From the NCBI GenBank assembly GCA_003117195.1, contig BDSI01000016.1, positions 868,001-932,000 on the forward strand: a DNA stretch of 64,000 nt. The letters run 5' to 3'. Shown here piece after piece: positions 45,191-56,391 of the stretch (positions are counted from its first letter, which is position 1; every line of letters starts with the position of its first letter). The position numbers and the translations under genes are program-made. Below the pieces are notes generated by a model that saw only the letters and a list, made by a program, of their open reading frames with translations, was not told the origin of the DNA and made no database searches. This DNA is from Eudorina sp. 2006-703-Eu-15 (lineage: Eukaryota; Chlorophyta; Chlorophyceae; Chlamydomonadales; Volvocaceae).

Positions 45191-46609
45191 GCAGGCGGGA
45201 CGTTGGAGGTTGGGGGCGGGAAGTTGGGGGTTGGAGGAGACGGAAGGCAGGGGCCGGGGCGGTCGAGGCTGGGCTGGGCCGGGGTGCAAGCGCGGTGACG
45301 GAGAGAGAATGGGAGAGAGAGGAGACGCAGAAGAAGGTTATGGCATGAGAAGGAGAGGAGACGGAGAAAGGAGGCGAAGAGTAGACAGCCGAGGGTGAGG
45401 AGGCTGGAAGAGGAAGATGCAGAGTGCGTGTGAGGGAGTGGCGAAAGCGCGCTCGGGAATTCGGACGGGGAGGGGAGGGGAGGGGAGGTGCGGGCGCGGC
45501 TTGGGCGTGGTGGTGGTGGTGGAGAGGCGGTGGGCAGTAGTACGGGCAGCGCAGCACAGGGAGGGGATAGCATCAGCCTTCGGCTCCGGAACCCGCAATC
45601 CTCCACTCTGACAACCTCCGCCAGCCTTGCGGCAGTTGCCGGCAGTTGTCCTTGTCCTTGCCGACTCCGTCCCTTTCTTGGCGCGGTCGAGTCTTCATAC
45701 ACATGCGACTGTGGCTGTGTCTGTAGCTGCGTCTGTAGCTGTGGTTGTACCTCTAGCTGTAGCTGTGTTTGTAGCTGTGGCTGTAGCTGTGGCTCCGCAG
45801 CAGGCGACTTGTTTGGACTGGAGTTCAGCGAGCGACCGGCGGGATGCCAGTCGTCGTTCTGACCCGCTTGCATGAACAGACGTGTGTGTGTGTGTGTCGG
45901 TCTTACCCGATGTGGTCTACAGGGATCCGGAGGGCAGGCTGCTGGCGTGGCCCCGGATGTCCCGGATCCGGTCTCAGGGTTCAGCTCCACCAGGATTCGG
46001 ATCCAGATCTCGGATCTGGGTCGGAGGATCCTGCTGGGGTACGGTAAACAACGGGCTGCGCGCGCGATGCGCCCGCTCGAAGGCATACGGTGCATGGGGC
46101 CCCCACCCCCCCGCAGTTGTCCTGAGGTCCTGAGGTCCTGAGGTGACGGGGCTGCGCCCGGGGCAGCAGCCCTTTTGCCCACGCGACCTAGTCCAAGTCA
46201 GCCGCCTCTCCGACAGGCTCCGACCGCATGGTTCGTTTGTTGGTCGGTTGGTTGGTTGGTTACTTCGTTGGTCGGTCGGACAACCGGACCTGCATGCGAG
46301 TCGCCAAAGTCACAGTCTCCCACGCAGACCTCGGCCGCTCGCAGCTCTCCAGAGCGCTTCACAGCCCTCCAGCGAAACTTGTGTCCACCGTTCCACCCCT
46401 ACCTACTTGACCTCCTCCGAAATCAAATTCCAAGAATCCACCCTCGGACGGGCACAGAGTCACAGAGAGGGGGGAGAAACGCCGTGGAGTTGTCCCGGCC
46501 GTCATCCCCGGCGTGTGGATATGCGATTTCGCAGCACCAGTCCCTTAAGTGGCTGGGCAGTTGCAGGCTCGTGGGTGACCCCGGCTCCCCAAGTACGGCA
46601 GTACGGCAG
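45191..46609. other. Convergent spacer between AHA1-domain gene (+) and pseudouridine synthase (-)
   Basis: 1.4 kb without a recognisable gene. Simple sequence includes GGAGA-rich runs (45290-45380), a degenerate TGTAGCTGTG repeat (45708-45795), a GGATC/CGGATC-rich patch (45920-46030) and GTTGGTTG (46238-46270). Confidence 0.5.
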
Positions 46610-49600
46610 TTATGAGGGCAGCATCTGACGCAGCGCCTCGCGCCGCCGCCGCCACCGTGCGCCCTCACGGTATTTCCGTACAACGCTCCCCGCGCCCGCC
46701 GACGCCACCATCTCCGCCGCCTCTCCATCGTTTTCGTACGAAGTGCCGTACGCTATACTCTCGAGCTGCTCGTCCAAGCCGGCTTGCGGGCGGACCTCCA
46801 GCGTCGAGCCCTGCCGTACCGTCGGCGCCCTGCGCTGCTGCTGCTGCGGCCGCCGCCGCTGGCCCCCCGCCCGATGCCTCCCCGACGCCGCCGCGGTCTC
46901 CCCCTCGTCCTGCTCGTCCCGTACGTCTCCGTACAATCCCCGTCCCGAAGCGGACACGTCGTCAAACGCGAGCAGCTCGACGTCCTCAATCTCCTCATCC
47001 TCGCCGTCATCCTCATCTTCGATGCCGCCATTGGCACCGCCGCCGCCCTTCACCGCCCGCGACGCGGCCTTGGGCCCCTTCTTCTTCTCCTTCTTCGTCA
47101 GCCGCCTGCCGCCCTCGCTGGCGCCCGCCGCCTCAGTCCTTGGGCCCGCGGAGCCCTCGTTCGTGCCACTGCCGTCGCCACCGCCGCCATTGGCGCTGCT
47201 GCTGCTACTGCTGCTGCTGGACAGCGCAGGGGTGCTACTGCTGCTACTGCTGCCGAAGACCTCTTCCGTCGACGGCCCCTCGAACACGAGCTGCAGCTCC
47301 GCGGGCGTGAGGTGGCGCCATTCGGCCTCGGGCAGTGACCCGAGGGTCAGTGCCCCGACACTGACGCGGTGCAGCGTCAGCACCTTGTTGCCGATGGCTG
47401 CGAACATGCGGCGGACCTGCGGTGGTGGGTGCAAAGCCGCCGGGACTTTGGATTTAGGGTTTTGATTAAGGCTTGGATTTAGGGTTTAAGATTTGGATTT
47501 AGGGTTTTGAGGCCTGAGATCGGAAGACGGGAGGGGGCGCCGGCTGCGTTGCGGTACGAGCACACGACGACCCGTGGACGAGTGTCCGTCACGTCGTGGA
47601 TCTGACTCGGGCACGCGTACGCACGCAAAATCTGGATGACGTACGGCACTGTTACACAGCCGTACTGGTACAGCAGCGAAATGTACGGCAGCTGGAGTTA
47701 CTCCGTACCATGAGTGCCGTACACGCACCTGGTGGTACCTCCCCTCGCATATGGCCACCCGCGCGCTCCGCTCTCCGGTCATCTCCAACTTGGCGGGCAG
47801 GAGCGGCGAGGTGTCCCCCTGGGGCCCGGGAGCGGGCGGGGGCGGAGGTGGTGGTGGGCCGGATGGAGGAGGGGGGGCAGGGGGAGGGGAGGGGGCGGAG
47901 GAGGAGGTCAGGAATGGGATTGCAACAGGGTAAAGCCTTCACAGTACTCCAGGAAACAATCGGTTGCAAAGCAACCGAACACAACGGTCACAGTTGGAAG
48001 ACGGGAGGGCCGTGGCCGTGAGTTACGCTCGGCATGCCACACGTGTAACGGCGCCCTGGCCCTTTCCCCACTCCCATTCCCCATTCCATCTGTCATGGAC
48101 GCGCTCCCCGAACCCTCCCTGGTGCCTTCTCTCCCCGCCCGGACCCATCCCCCTGGAGTCCCGGCCTCACCTCCAGCACCAGCGCCCCGCTCGCGAACCG
48201 GCGGGCTGCGGCCTCGGCTTGCCGGGGGGTCAGCGGGTCCGCCAGCGTCGCCTCGTACACCTGTAGGTGTGTGTTGGGGGGCGGGGGGCGCGAGGGAAGG
48301 GGCCAGGAGGTTTGGGGAGGGGGGCGGGGGCGAGAGAAGGGGTCTGGGGTCGACCGGCATGCCTCCGCGGCCGCTGCGGGGGAGAACGGAAACGGCTGTA
48401 CGGTCGGGGCGGGTGACACACGCGCTCGTACCCGTGTAACCCGTGTCACCATATCCGCTCCGCCGTCCGCCCGCCCGCTCCTGACCACCCCTCCGCCCGC
48501 TCCGCCCTCCCCTTCCTCCACACACACACACACACACAGAGACCGCAGAGGGATCCCCTGCGCTGCTTCACGCCACGCACCACAGCAGCACTGCAGTACG
48601 GCATCAGTACGGCATCACGTCGTACCTTCCAGATGCCCCTCCGCGGTGAGTTGATGCGGTGCAGTAGCGCGCCGTCGTCCGTCAGCAGCAGCAGTCCCGA
48701 GGTGTCCTTGTCCAGGCGACCCACGCAGGACAGGAAGGGCCGCCGCCGGGCGAATCTGGGGTGACCCATGGGTCAGGGGAGGGGAAGACGGGGTCAAGAA
48801 GAAATAAGATACAGCCCAGACTCACCCAGAAGGGGATGGTGGCGGCCCAAGGGGTCGGGGTGTTAGAAAAGGACACCCGGGAACCCCGGAACGATCCCGG
48901 GCACACTCAAATAATCGAGGGGCAGGTGGCGGCCGCTTCGTGGGAAAGATGTGTATGGCGTGCGTGTCGGAGAGGCACGACGCGGCAGCGGCCAGGTCGT
49001 GTGGAGGCACGACGCAACGACCGACCCTTTTGCGAGACCGGCCGCAGTGCCGCCACGGAGGGCGTACGGCAACGACGCAGTCCCTGCCGATACCTAATGT
49101 GAGGGGCCAATCGTCCCTTGACCCCGGGTGCCACACACAAAGACACACAAAGATACACAAACACACACACGGGGCAGGGGATGACGACCACGGGCGCGAG
49201 AGGTGCCGCGTGCATGTGGCGTACAGTATGCAGTACCTGTACGGCAGTAAGTCGTACACGACGGGGTCGGTGATGTTCTCGTCGTCGGGGGAGGTGACCA
49301 CATAGCCCTCGGGTTTGTGGAGCGCCACCAGCAGCGGGGAGGGCGGGTCTAGCTCCTCGCCGTCAAGTACGACATCGTGCCACATCACCTTGTCGCCCAC
49401 CTGGTCGTACACCACCACGAAGGGGCGGTGAGGGCGCAGAACAGACATGCGGTACGACAAGCGTGTGAATGCCCCCAGTGTGCGTTGTGTGCGTGGCCAG
49501 GTGACGTCCCTGTACGACAGCCGTACCCGGTATCGCCATCCCTCCTGGTTCCCCGCCCACCACGCAAACACCCACCCCCGTGAGCTGCTGCTACGGTATG

Positions 49601-50986
49601 TGAAGATATCTTCCTGTAACCAGAACCCACCCCCCCTGTGCCTGTGGCTAGGATGTGTTGCCCCACGCTCCAAATCCCTGTCGTACCTGTGCCGTACCGC
49701 GCTATGCTTGTCTGGCCTCCCACAATGCCCCCAACCTGCCCTCCAAACTTCCGTACGCTCGCCCCCCAGGCCCCGGGTCCCCTGCGCGCGTTGCTATTGC
49801 ACTGGGCGGCAGCGCGGCAGCTCCGCCGCGCGTCGTTGCACTTGGTCTCATTTTCCACTGCCATGCAGGTGCCTCGTCACATCGAATACATATCCTGAGT
49901 AAATGCAGGGTGCGCCCGGGTCTGGCTTTCCCCAGTGCCCAGTCCCCCGAACCCGCACCCCTCCCCACCCACCCCGCACCCCTCCGCACCCCTCCCCACC
50001 CCTCCCCACCGCACCTTGAGTTTGCCGCCGTCCCGCCGGGTGGCCCGCCCCTTCTTGACCATCACCTGACACTCCCGCCTCTTGCCGTACCCCAGATTGG
50101 CCAACAGCCGCTCCACCCGCAGGGCCTTGCCTGCCACTGCGCGGCACACACAGGGCATCATGCGGGTGTACGGCAGTGTACGGCAGTGTACGTCGCGGGG
50201 TGTTATGATAGACGCCTTAACGGTGCCCGGGAACCCCCTGTCCCGGAACTTCAGCTGTGTCCAGGCGCTGGATCAGAGGCCCGTCGAGGACCAAAACAGA
50301 TCCCGCGGTTATGAAGCAAGAAGGCCATGATGGGCGCAGCTGAGATGGGCGCGAGAGGCGCCCTCATACGGGTTTATTTGCATTTCTCAGAGGTTTTGAA
50401 CCACCGCGGAGCGCCGCCAGAAGTTCCATTTGTTGCTGTGTTGCGTCAGAGCTTTCGGCGCCGGATCAATACCGGTGGAGGATAGCCGCCCTGAAGGGCC
50501 TCATCGCCCTGCAGCGCACCTGGGGCGTCATCGTCGTCCTCTGCGTCATCGACGTCGGCCGCGGAGTTCGCCGCCCGGACCGTCAAGATGGCTGTGGAGA
50601 GGGAGAAAGGCGAAGCAGTCGTGCCAAGTTATGGACAGTCTGCCCGAGGGAAAATAGGTGAGTTAAAGCTCTGAAATTGTGAAGGATGCGGCCCCATGCG
50701 CAATGGTGCGCAACGACCCTGAATCCCATCAACCCCGACCGTCAGACTTCCCACACAACCAACGCCGTACTCATGACGGCGCCCACGCTCCCCAAGGCTT
50801 GGCAGCTCCATTGGAACTTGTGTGACAAAGTGCATTAAATGTAATAAGCCTGTATTTTGTTTGGGACGCACCTGCTCGTCCGCAAGCCCAGGGTATCCGT
50901 TCTCGTAGGACAGGTACAACAGTCGGGATAGGCCTGGCGCAAATCGTCCGAAATTGATTTCGAGGAGTCAGCCTGTGTTCAAACAT
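46610..50986 (-). CDS. RsuA/RluB-type rRNA pseudouridine synthase, probably organellar
   Basis: Exons in transcript order: 50872-50986, 50520-50591, 50015-50136, 49237-49400, 48626-48755, 48171-48260, 47729-47818, 46610-47416 (1590 nt, 529 aa, all phases consistent). Domains: a basic N-terminus (MFEHRLTPRNQFRTICARP) suggesting plastid or mitochondrial import; an S4 RNA-binding domain (~66-105, RVERLLANLGYGKRRECQVM); LLVALHKPEGYVVTSPDD; the catalytic motif VGRLDKDTSGLLLLTDDG with Asp173; YEATLADPLTP; and the family motif EGRYHQVRRMFAAIGNKV at ~256-273. It isomerises uridines in small- or large-subunit rRNA; plant chloroplast relatives exist. The last exon adds about 230 residues beyond the catalytic fold: Ser runs, a Lys-rich stretch (RRLTKKEKKKGPK), an acidic block (EDEDDGEDEEIEDVE) and an Arg-rich end. 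The gene is divergent from DUF3119. Confidence 0.9.
47446..47510. repeat. Interstitial TTTAGGG-type telomere-like repeats in pseudouridine synthase intron 7
   Basis: Three GGATTTAGGGTTT blocks, separated by TTGATTAAGG and AAGATTTGG spacers. TTTAGGG is the plant-type telomere unit. A similar CCCTAAA pair lies at 11598-11618 and AAACCCTTA runs at 17060-17105. Confidence 0.75.
49792..49925 (+). repeat. Dispersed family C copy in pseudouridine synthase intron 3
   Basis: GCACTGGGCGGCAGCGCGGC, then TTTTCCACTGCCATGCAGGT, then TGAGTAAATGCAGGGTGCGC; parallels the 5' half of 26784-26985. Confidence 0.7.
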
Positions 50987-51239
50987 TCTGCGCCGACCAC
51001 TTTTGATGTTGGGACAGTTGAGCTAACGCCGTGGTGTGAATTCAGGTTAGAAAACGTCCAACTCACGCAAATGCACGGGAGAACGCATTGACTGCGGCAG
51101 AGTGGAAGGACAAAACCAACGCTCAAAGTACTAACTGCCACTTATTCGCCTCCGAAACCTCTGCTTTCAGTTCTCGCGTGATTTGGATATTTGTTGCAAA
51201 CTATAATTAAGGTTTTTAGAGTCAATTACTTCTGTTACA
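50987..51239. promoter_or_regulatory. Shared divergent 5' region: pseudouridine synthase (-) / DUF3119 (+)
   Basis: 253 bp between start codons, AT-rich around 51180-51240 and extending into 50800-50870. Both neighbours look organelle-targeted, so co-regulation is plausible but not shown. Confidence 0.5.
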
Positions 51240-53159
51240 ATGGCACTCTGCATGAAGTCGTCTCTGGGCATTGCCCGAAAGCCGAACACTGTGCAAGCAT
51301 GCACCGTGCTGCGCCCTCGCTTGCAACGATCGCCATTTTCCGTGAACGCGGTGAGATCCTGATGGCACTCTTTTGCTTGTTTCACCCTCGCACGCTTGTG
51401 TCCGGGTTCGGTTCTCTTACGTCCCATCCCTGCTCATGTCGCAGTTGTTGGGCCGTGCAAAGCAATCCAAGGCTACTAAACGCGAGGCAATCACGCCAGA
51501 GCCGTCGTTCAACTTGCAACTGGGTCTCCTTGCCCTGTCGGGCTTGTCCATTTACGAGAACAACTACATCCTCGGTGGTTTCCTCGGCTTCCTGGGCGTC
51601 TTCCTCGCTATCCAGGCGACTCGCATCCGGTGAGAGCGCTCCATCCTGACAGCTTAGCTCCCAACTGCAGGCAGCCGACACCCAGGAATCGCCATGAGGT
51701 CGGCCTTCCCCGACCATCTGACGGTGTTCCCTTCCTGCCCCTCCCTTTGCCCCCTTTGGAAACCCTTGATGCAGGTTCACGTTCGATGACGAGGTGCGTC
51801 GGCGGCTGCAAGATGGCGTCTGTGCAACGGGGCCCAGTAGCCGGGCGTTGAATTGTTTCGTTTCTAGATTGGGTGGCAGCATCAGAGCAGCAGAGGGGGC
51901 CGGATAGGGGGGTGTGTCGGCCTCATGCCGTGTCTGTCCCCCGGGGAGTATCTCCGCGCTGCGCCCGGGAGGCCCTCTTGGATGTTCCCTTCTAGGAAGA
52001 AAGATGTGGGGCCCTCGGGTCCAGATCCTGTACCTCGCCGGGATGTCGCGGACTACACCCGACATCCATTCTCCTTGCACGTCCAGTCACCGGCAAGGGT
52101 ATGCCCCCGCCTCCCTGCCCCGATCTCTGTCTGGGCTCTGAGGCACTCACTGCTCGTCCACCGCCTCCCTGCCTGCCGCATCGGCGCCGCGCACACACTT
52201 CTTTGGGGCGCGTGCGCCGCAACCGGGCACGCGAACTCCCTCCCCCTCCCCGTTCCGGACTAATACCTCCAATTCCCCATCTTCTCCTCCTTCATCTCCT
52301 CCTCCTATTAATCCTCTCTGTTCTCCCCTTCCTGTCCCGCCCCCTCCCGCCCTCCTCAGGCCATGGAGGTGCTCCGCGCGGGCAAGGAGAGCGAGAACGT
52401 GATCGTGGGTGGCCGCAACCGGTGGAACTACTCCTCCTTTGTCAACTGGGAGCTCTGGTGGCCGAACTTCCCCATCCTCGTGTACTTCAAGGTACGGCCT
52501 GCCGTACATACAGTCCGGTCGCAGTACAGTTCACAGCTGCCGCGCGGCCACCAATGGGGGGGGGCCGCCCCTCGCCGCTGTCGCAGCGCCACGGCTTGCC
52601 GTACGGAGGGGGAGGGGCGATTTATAGGGAATGGGAAAGGGGAAGTCGTTGTCGCCACCACCACTTGATCCCGGTGATCGCGTCAGTCCGGAAGGGGTGA
52701 CGGTACGGCACGCCAGCGCAACCCGGGGCGCCGGGCTCTGGCCCCGCCCTGAACCTTGGGGGCCTGAACCGGTGCTGGGTGGTAGCGTGGATGGCCACAG
52801 GCCGGTCAGAGGATCCATCTGGATGGGGTGAAAGCAGCCCTTGTAGTGCTGATCGGAGATCGGTGGCATCAGCTTGAAAGCGCTTTCCATTAAGGCGGAT
52901 CAGAACAGCCACATGGGGTACCCGTCAACCGCCGCCCGTCCAGCAATTGCGGCCCCACCTGAGACATGAAGACGGAACCTCGGATCTCATCCGCCCGCTG
53001 TTCGGCCCTCGGTGGCCCCCCGCCGCCGCAACCTCACAGGAAACTCAGACGAAGCCCGAGGGCCAGATCCATTTCTTCCCGATCATCTTCAACGGCAAGC
53101 AGCTGTACGAGGCCATGGTGGAGCGCTGCGGGCCCTCCAAGACCAGCGGGCCCAAGTAG
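51240..53159 (+). CDS. DUF3119 chloroplast membrane protein
   Basis: Exons: 51240-51350, 51445-51629, 51775-51793 (19-nt microexon), 52360-52491, 53040-53159 (567 nt, 188 aa, phases consistent). The first 37 residues (MALCMKSSLGIARKPN..., ending SPFSVNA) look like a chloroplast transit peptide. Residues ~59-96 hold two short hydrophobic segments (FNLQLGLLALSGLSIY, LGGFLGFLGVFLAIQA), probably membrane-spanning. The conserved soluble part follows: RFTFDDEAMEVLRAG, ENVIVGGRNRWNYSSFVNWE, WPNFPILVYFKETQTKPEGQ, IHFFPIIFNGKQLYEAM. This pattern matches the DUF3119 family shared by cyanobacteria and plastid-bearing eukaryotes. The family's role is not established as far as I know, and none is proposed here. 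Confidence 0.85.
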
Positions 53160-53563
53160 AGCGGCCCGACTGCGAGGGGACGGACGGATGGGGATGGTGT
53201 CGATGACGGGATATGCTATACAGTATATTTTATTTGGGTGCTTGGAGACCGTGGATCAGTTTTGAATCAAGCCGAAGCCGGGAAGGAACAGGTGCCGTTG
53301 GGTGGCATGCTGGAGGCGGTGTGGTTGCCGTGTGTGAGGCGACTAGCATGTTTTTTCCGACTGGGTGCTTGTTCGAGAACAGCAGCAGCGGCAGCAGCCC
53401 ACGCAGCCGCAGCAGTGGCAGCCGTAGCAGCGGAAGCAGCTGCAGCAGCATGGGTGGATTCTGGGGGCCGCGCACTGGCGGCGAAGAAGCGTCCCTGGAC
53501 GGCTTCCGTACGACATCCCGTGGCTGGTAACCGATGCGCCGCCCGCGATGTGGTTGAAATCGC

Positions 53564-53568
53564 TGTAA
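53564..53568 (+). terminator. Possible TGTAA poly(A) signal of the DUF3119 gene
   Basis: First TGTAA I found downstream of the stop, implying a 3' UTR of about 400 nt. Confidence 0.35.
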
Positions 53569-54876
53569 CCCACTGACAGAGGCCCAAAGACCCGCGAGTA
53601 CCGCAGTGTGTGGGTTGAAATAAACCGAGAGACACGACTTGCGAGGACCCTAATTGCGCACGCGGACGAGTGAGGCCGTTGGCTGCGCATTGCCGACAGG
53701 CCGGGGACGTGTATATAGAAAAGAGGGGCGACATGCGATAAAGCAGAAGCAAAGACATTGTGTCCCCGTAATGGAGAGTCGCGGCTGTGCGGGCGGCTTA
53801 CGCGGGGCTGCGACGGACATGCAAGGGACAGCAGGACCCGACCCAGCCCGAGGTCAAACCGGTGGCTGGAGATGCAGCTGGGGAGGAACGTCGAGATTAC
53901 GGTGCCAGCGTCCGGGCTCCAAGGCGTTTGTGCGCGCCGCGCCGCCTCGTCGATGGGCGTGCGCAAACAAGGATGCAACAGCAGACCCACGATCAAAGCA
54001 GCGAAAGGACAGCAAACGCGAACCCGAAAGCTACAATACCCGCAGTGTGTGTGTGTGTGTGTGTGTGTGTTCAACCCCGTCTCGGGTGCAATATGTCGGC
54101 CGGCCAGCGCAGAGCGGCACACGCACACGCGGAAGTATCTTCCTGTATATTTACGTTCGACCGGGCACATCACATGCTAAGCGGCCTTCGGCGTATTCCT
54201 TTATCAAATCAGCCCAACTCGCTCCACGTCCCACCCCCGCTGCCCCATCGGCGTGCACGGGCTGCGCCTATGCATCCGGCCGGGGGAGGGACCGACGACA
54301 TGGCTGCCGCTTTGTCGGTGGGGCCTGCTGGGGCTTGCCCTGGTAGCTATACACCGTTGACTCCTTTTCGGGGTCCGTTGCAACGTTCATTTACGGCTTC
54401 GCTGTCGGTGGCGCAGTTCCAAGGGCCGATACCGCGCCCCCAAATGGACGAATGGGTGGACCTTACAATGGACCCTACAAGAACGGGACGGGATGATCGA
54501 TGCCTATCGGTGGGCGGATCGATGAGGGAAACACCGCCGGCAAAGCCGCTGATACGACGGCCCCGCTACCAGGACTCTGACACGATATGTACGGCAGTAC
54601 GGCCGCAGACCCGCAGTACCCGCTACCGTACCACCAGGAACTACCCATGCAGGAAGGGCTGCACATAGCTGTGCATCGGCCCTCCGCCAGTCCGCCTGCT
54701 GCACCGCCGCTGCCGTGCATCATCCCTCTGGCCGGCAGGAGGATCAAGAATCAATAACCGCACGTCACAAGGCCAGCAGTCAGGGCCCCCAGAGAGCTCC
54801 CAGGGCCCAAGCGCGCCTCCGCCAATCCGGACACGCTGAAGTCGCGAGAGTCACATGTCTCTATGGACACATGGGG

Positions 54877-55040
54877 CGTCCGTCCGTCCGTCCGTCCGTC
54901 CGTCCGTCCGTCCGTCCGTCCGTCCGTCCGTCCGTCCGTCCGTCCGTCCGTCCGTCCGTCCGTCCGTCCGTCCGTCCGTCCGTCCGTCCGTCCGTCCGTC
55001 CGTCCGTCCGTCCGTCCGTCCGTCCGTCCGTCCGTCCGTC
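54877..55040. repeat. (CGTC)41 perfect tetranucleotide array
   Basis: 164 bp of uninterrupted CGTC. It is open in several frames on both strands (Pro-Ser-Val-Arg and Thr-Asp-Gly-Arg repeats), which are artefacts. Confidence 0.98.
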
Positions 55041-56175
55041 CCAAGTGTCGGTGCGGTCATGTCTCGAGGTCAGTGGTTTGCTGGTTTCCCGAACAAGCAC
55101 AGCCACACACACATACACCGGAAATGCACACACGGTATGTACCGTTACGCACCGCTCACATCTACCTACGTTAAGCCACAGCTGCCTACGCGCCATTCCA
55201 GCTCTGGACTCGCGACCTACTCCGCCGCCGCAGGGGGTAGGGACACACAAACAGGGCCTCTCCCGTCAAAAGGCCGCATAACCCGCCGGTCGCAGATAAC
55301 CGCGTCTTTAGGCCGCGAAATCCGGCCAGCCGACCAGGCCCCGGGCCCCGGACCTGTGACCCATGGGTCCGCGGCCCGCCGCCCAGCCCCGCGCGACACA
55401 GAGGCCGGGCCGAAGGTGAGGGCCCCCGCAGGCGCAGGCACAATGGACCGCCCTCCATGTCAAGAGGCTGACACGACATACAGCCTCCCAATGTCACAAA
55501 CCACACGTCAACTCATAGCAGCCTCCGGGGCCTAGGGCCCATGTAGCACAGTGTTGGATAGGAGCCGCGTTGTATACCGGCACCCTTCGGTCCTTCGGCC
55601 GTCTGTACGTCTGTACGATTATTGTACGTCAGCCTGTCAGTCCGTCAGCCCGTCGACCCACCACCACCAGATGGATCCCTCCGCACAGCCGGTTTGCGGG
55701 CGCCTGGCACAACCCGGTGTGAGGTCGGCTCCGAGGATCTGGAGCAGGAACCGCGGGCTGGGCTGGCGAGGGGGTCGTCGCCACTGGCCTCGCAGTAGAG
55801 GCCAGCCAGCCAAGCAGAGGCCAGCCAGCCAGCCAGCCAGCAAGACAGCAAGTAAGCAAGGCACAGATGTGTCCCATGGGGCCATGTGATCGGCTTCGTC
55901 GTAGGTGGGGTGCCAGCCATGCATGTATGCCCTGCCCCAAAGCTCCGTGGCGTCTTGGCACACCATTGTCGGGTTGTCACACACATCGCGTCACACACGC
56001 AGCGCCCAGTCATGCCAGCAACGGGCAATGGGTGCTTCCGCTCTCCCTCTTCCGCTCTCCCTCGTCGGTCTCTCCCTCCCTCGGGGAACTACATCCCTGG
56101 ATGTGCACACATACGGCTCACACATTCGGCCGGTGCGTCCACTCGCTAACAACATGCTAGTCCAACAAACGATCG

Positions 56176-56391
56176 TCATAAACTGAAGGATGAGTTAAAC
56201 AGAGCGTCCGGCGTCGGAAAGGCGTTCGCCTGGAAGTCGGGTGAGAGGCCCCGGCGGCGGCACCAACCGGCAGTGGCCCGCAGCGAATCAGCTGCCCCGC
56301 GAAACGTTTCCTCAGGGACAGTGAACCCGTCTTCGTGAACACAGCGACCCCGCACGAGGCAACTAATTACCCGTATCAGGGCATTCTGCAA
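56176..56391 (-). CDS. Unassigned ORF fragment, possibly a terminal exon
   Basis: 71 codons (from an ATG at 56391) of mixed, non-repetitive composition (for example GFTVPEETFRGAADSLRATA and GLSPDFQANAFPTPDALFNS), ending in a stop at 56176. Unlike other frames in the spacer it does not look like a compositional artefact. A potential 3' splice site (CCGCGGCGCAG) lies just upstream on the same strand. I recognise no family and could not find convincing further exons, so it may be a gene remnant or part of a decayed mobile element. Confidence 0.25.
   Translation of the reverse strand: MQNALIRVISCLVRGRCVHEDGFTVPEETFRGAADSLRATAGWCRRRGLSPDFQANAFPTPDALFNSSFSL

Noticed and set aside
44665..46182. 505-codon minus-strand ORF
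   Set aside because: Antisense to the last two AHA1-domain exons and then low-complexity spacer; no family motif.
54855..55535. Pro-Ser-Val-Arg / Thr-Asp-Gly-Arg repeat proteins
   Set aside because: Several frames on both strands are open because the CGTC array has no stops.
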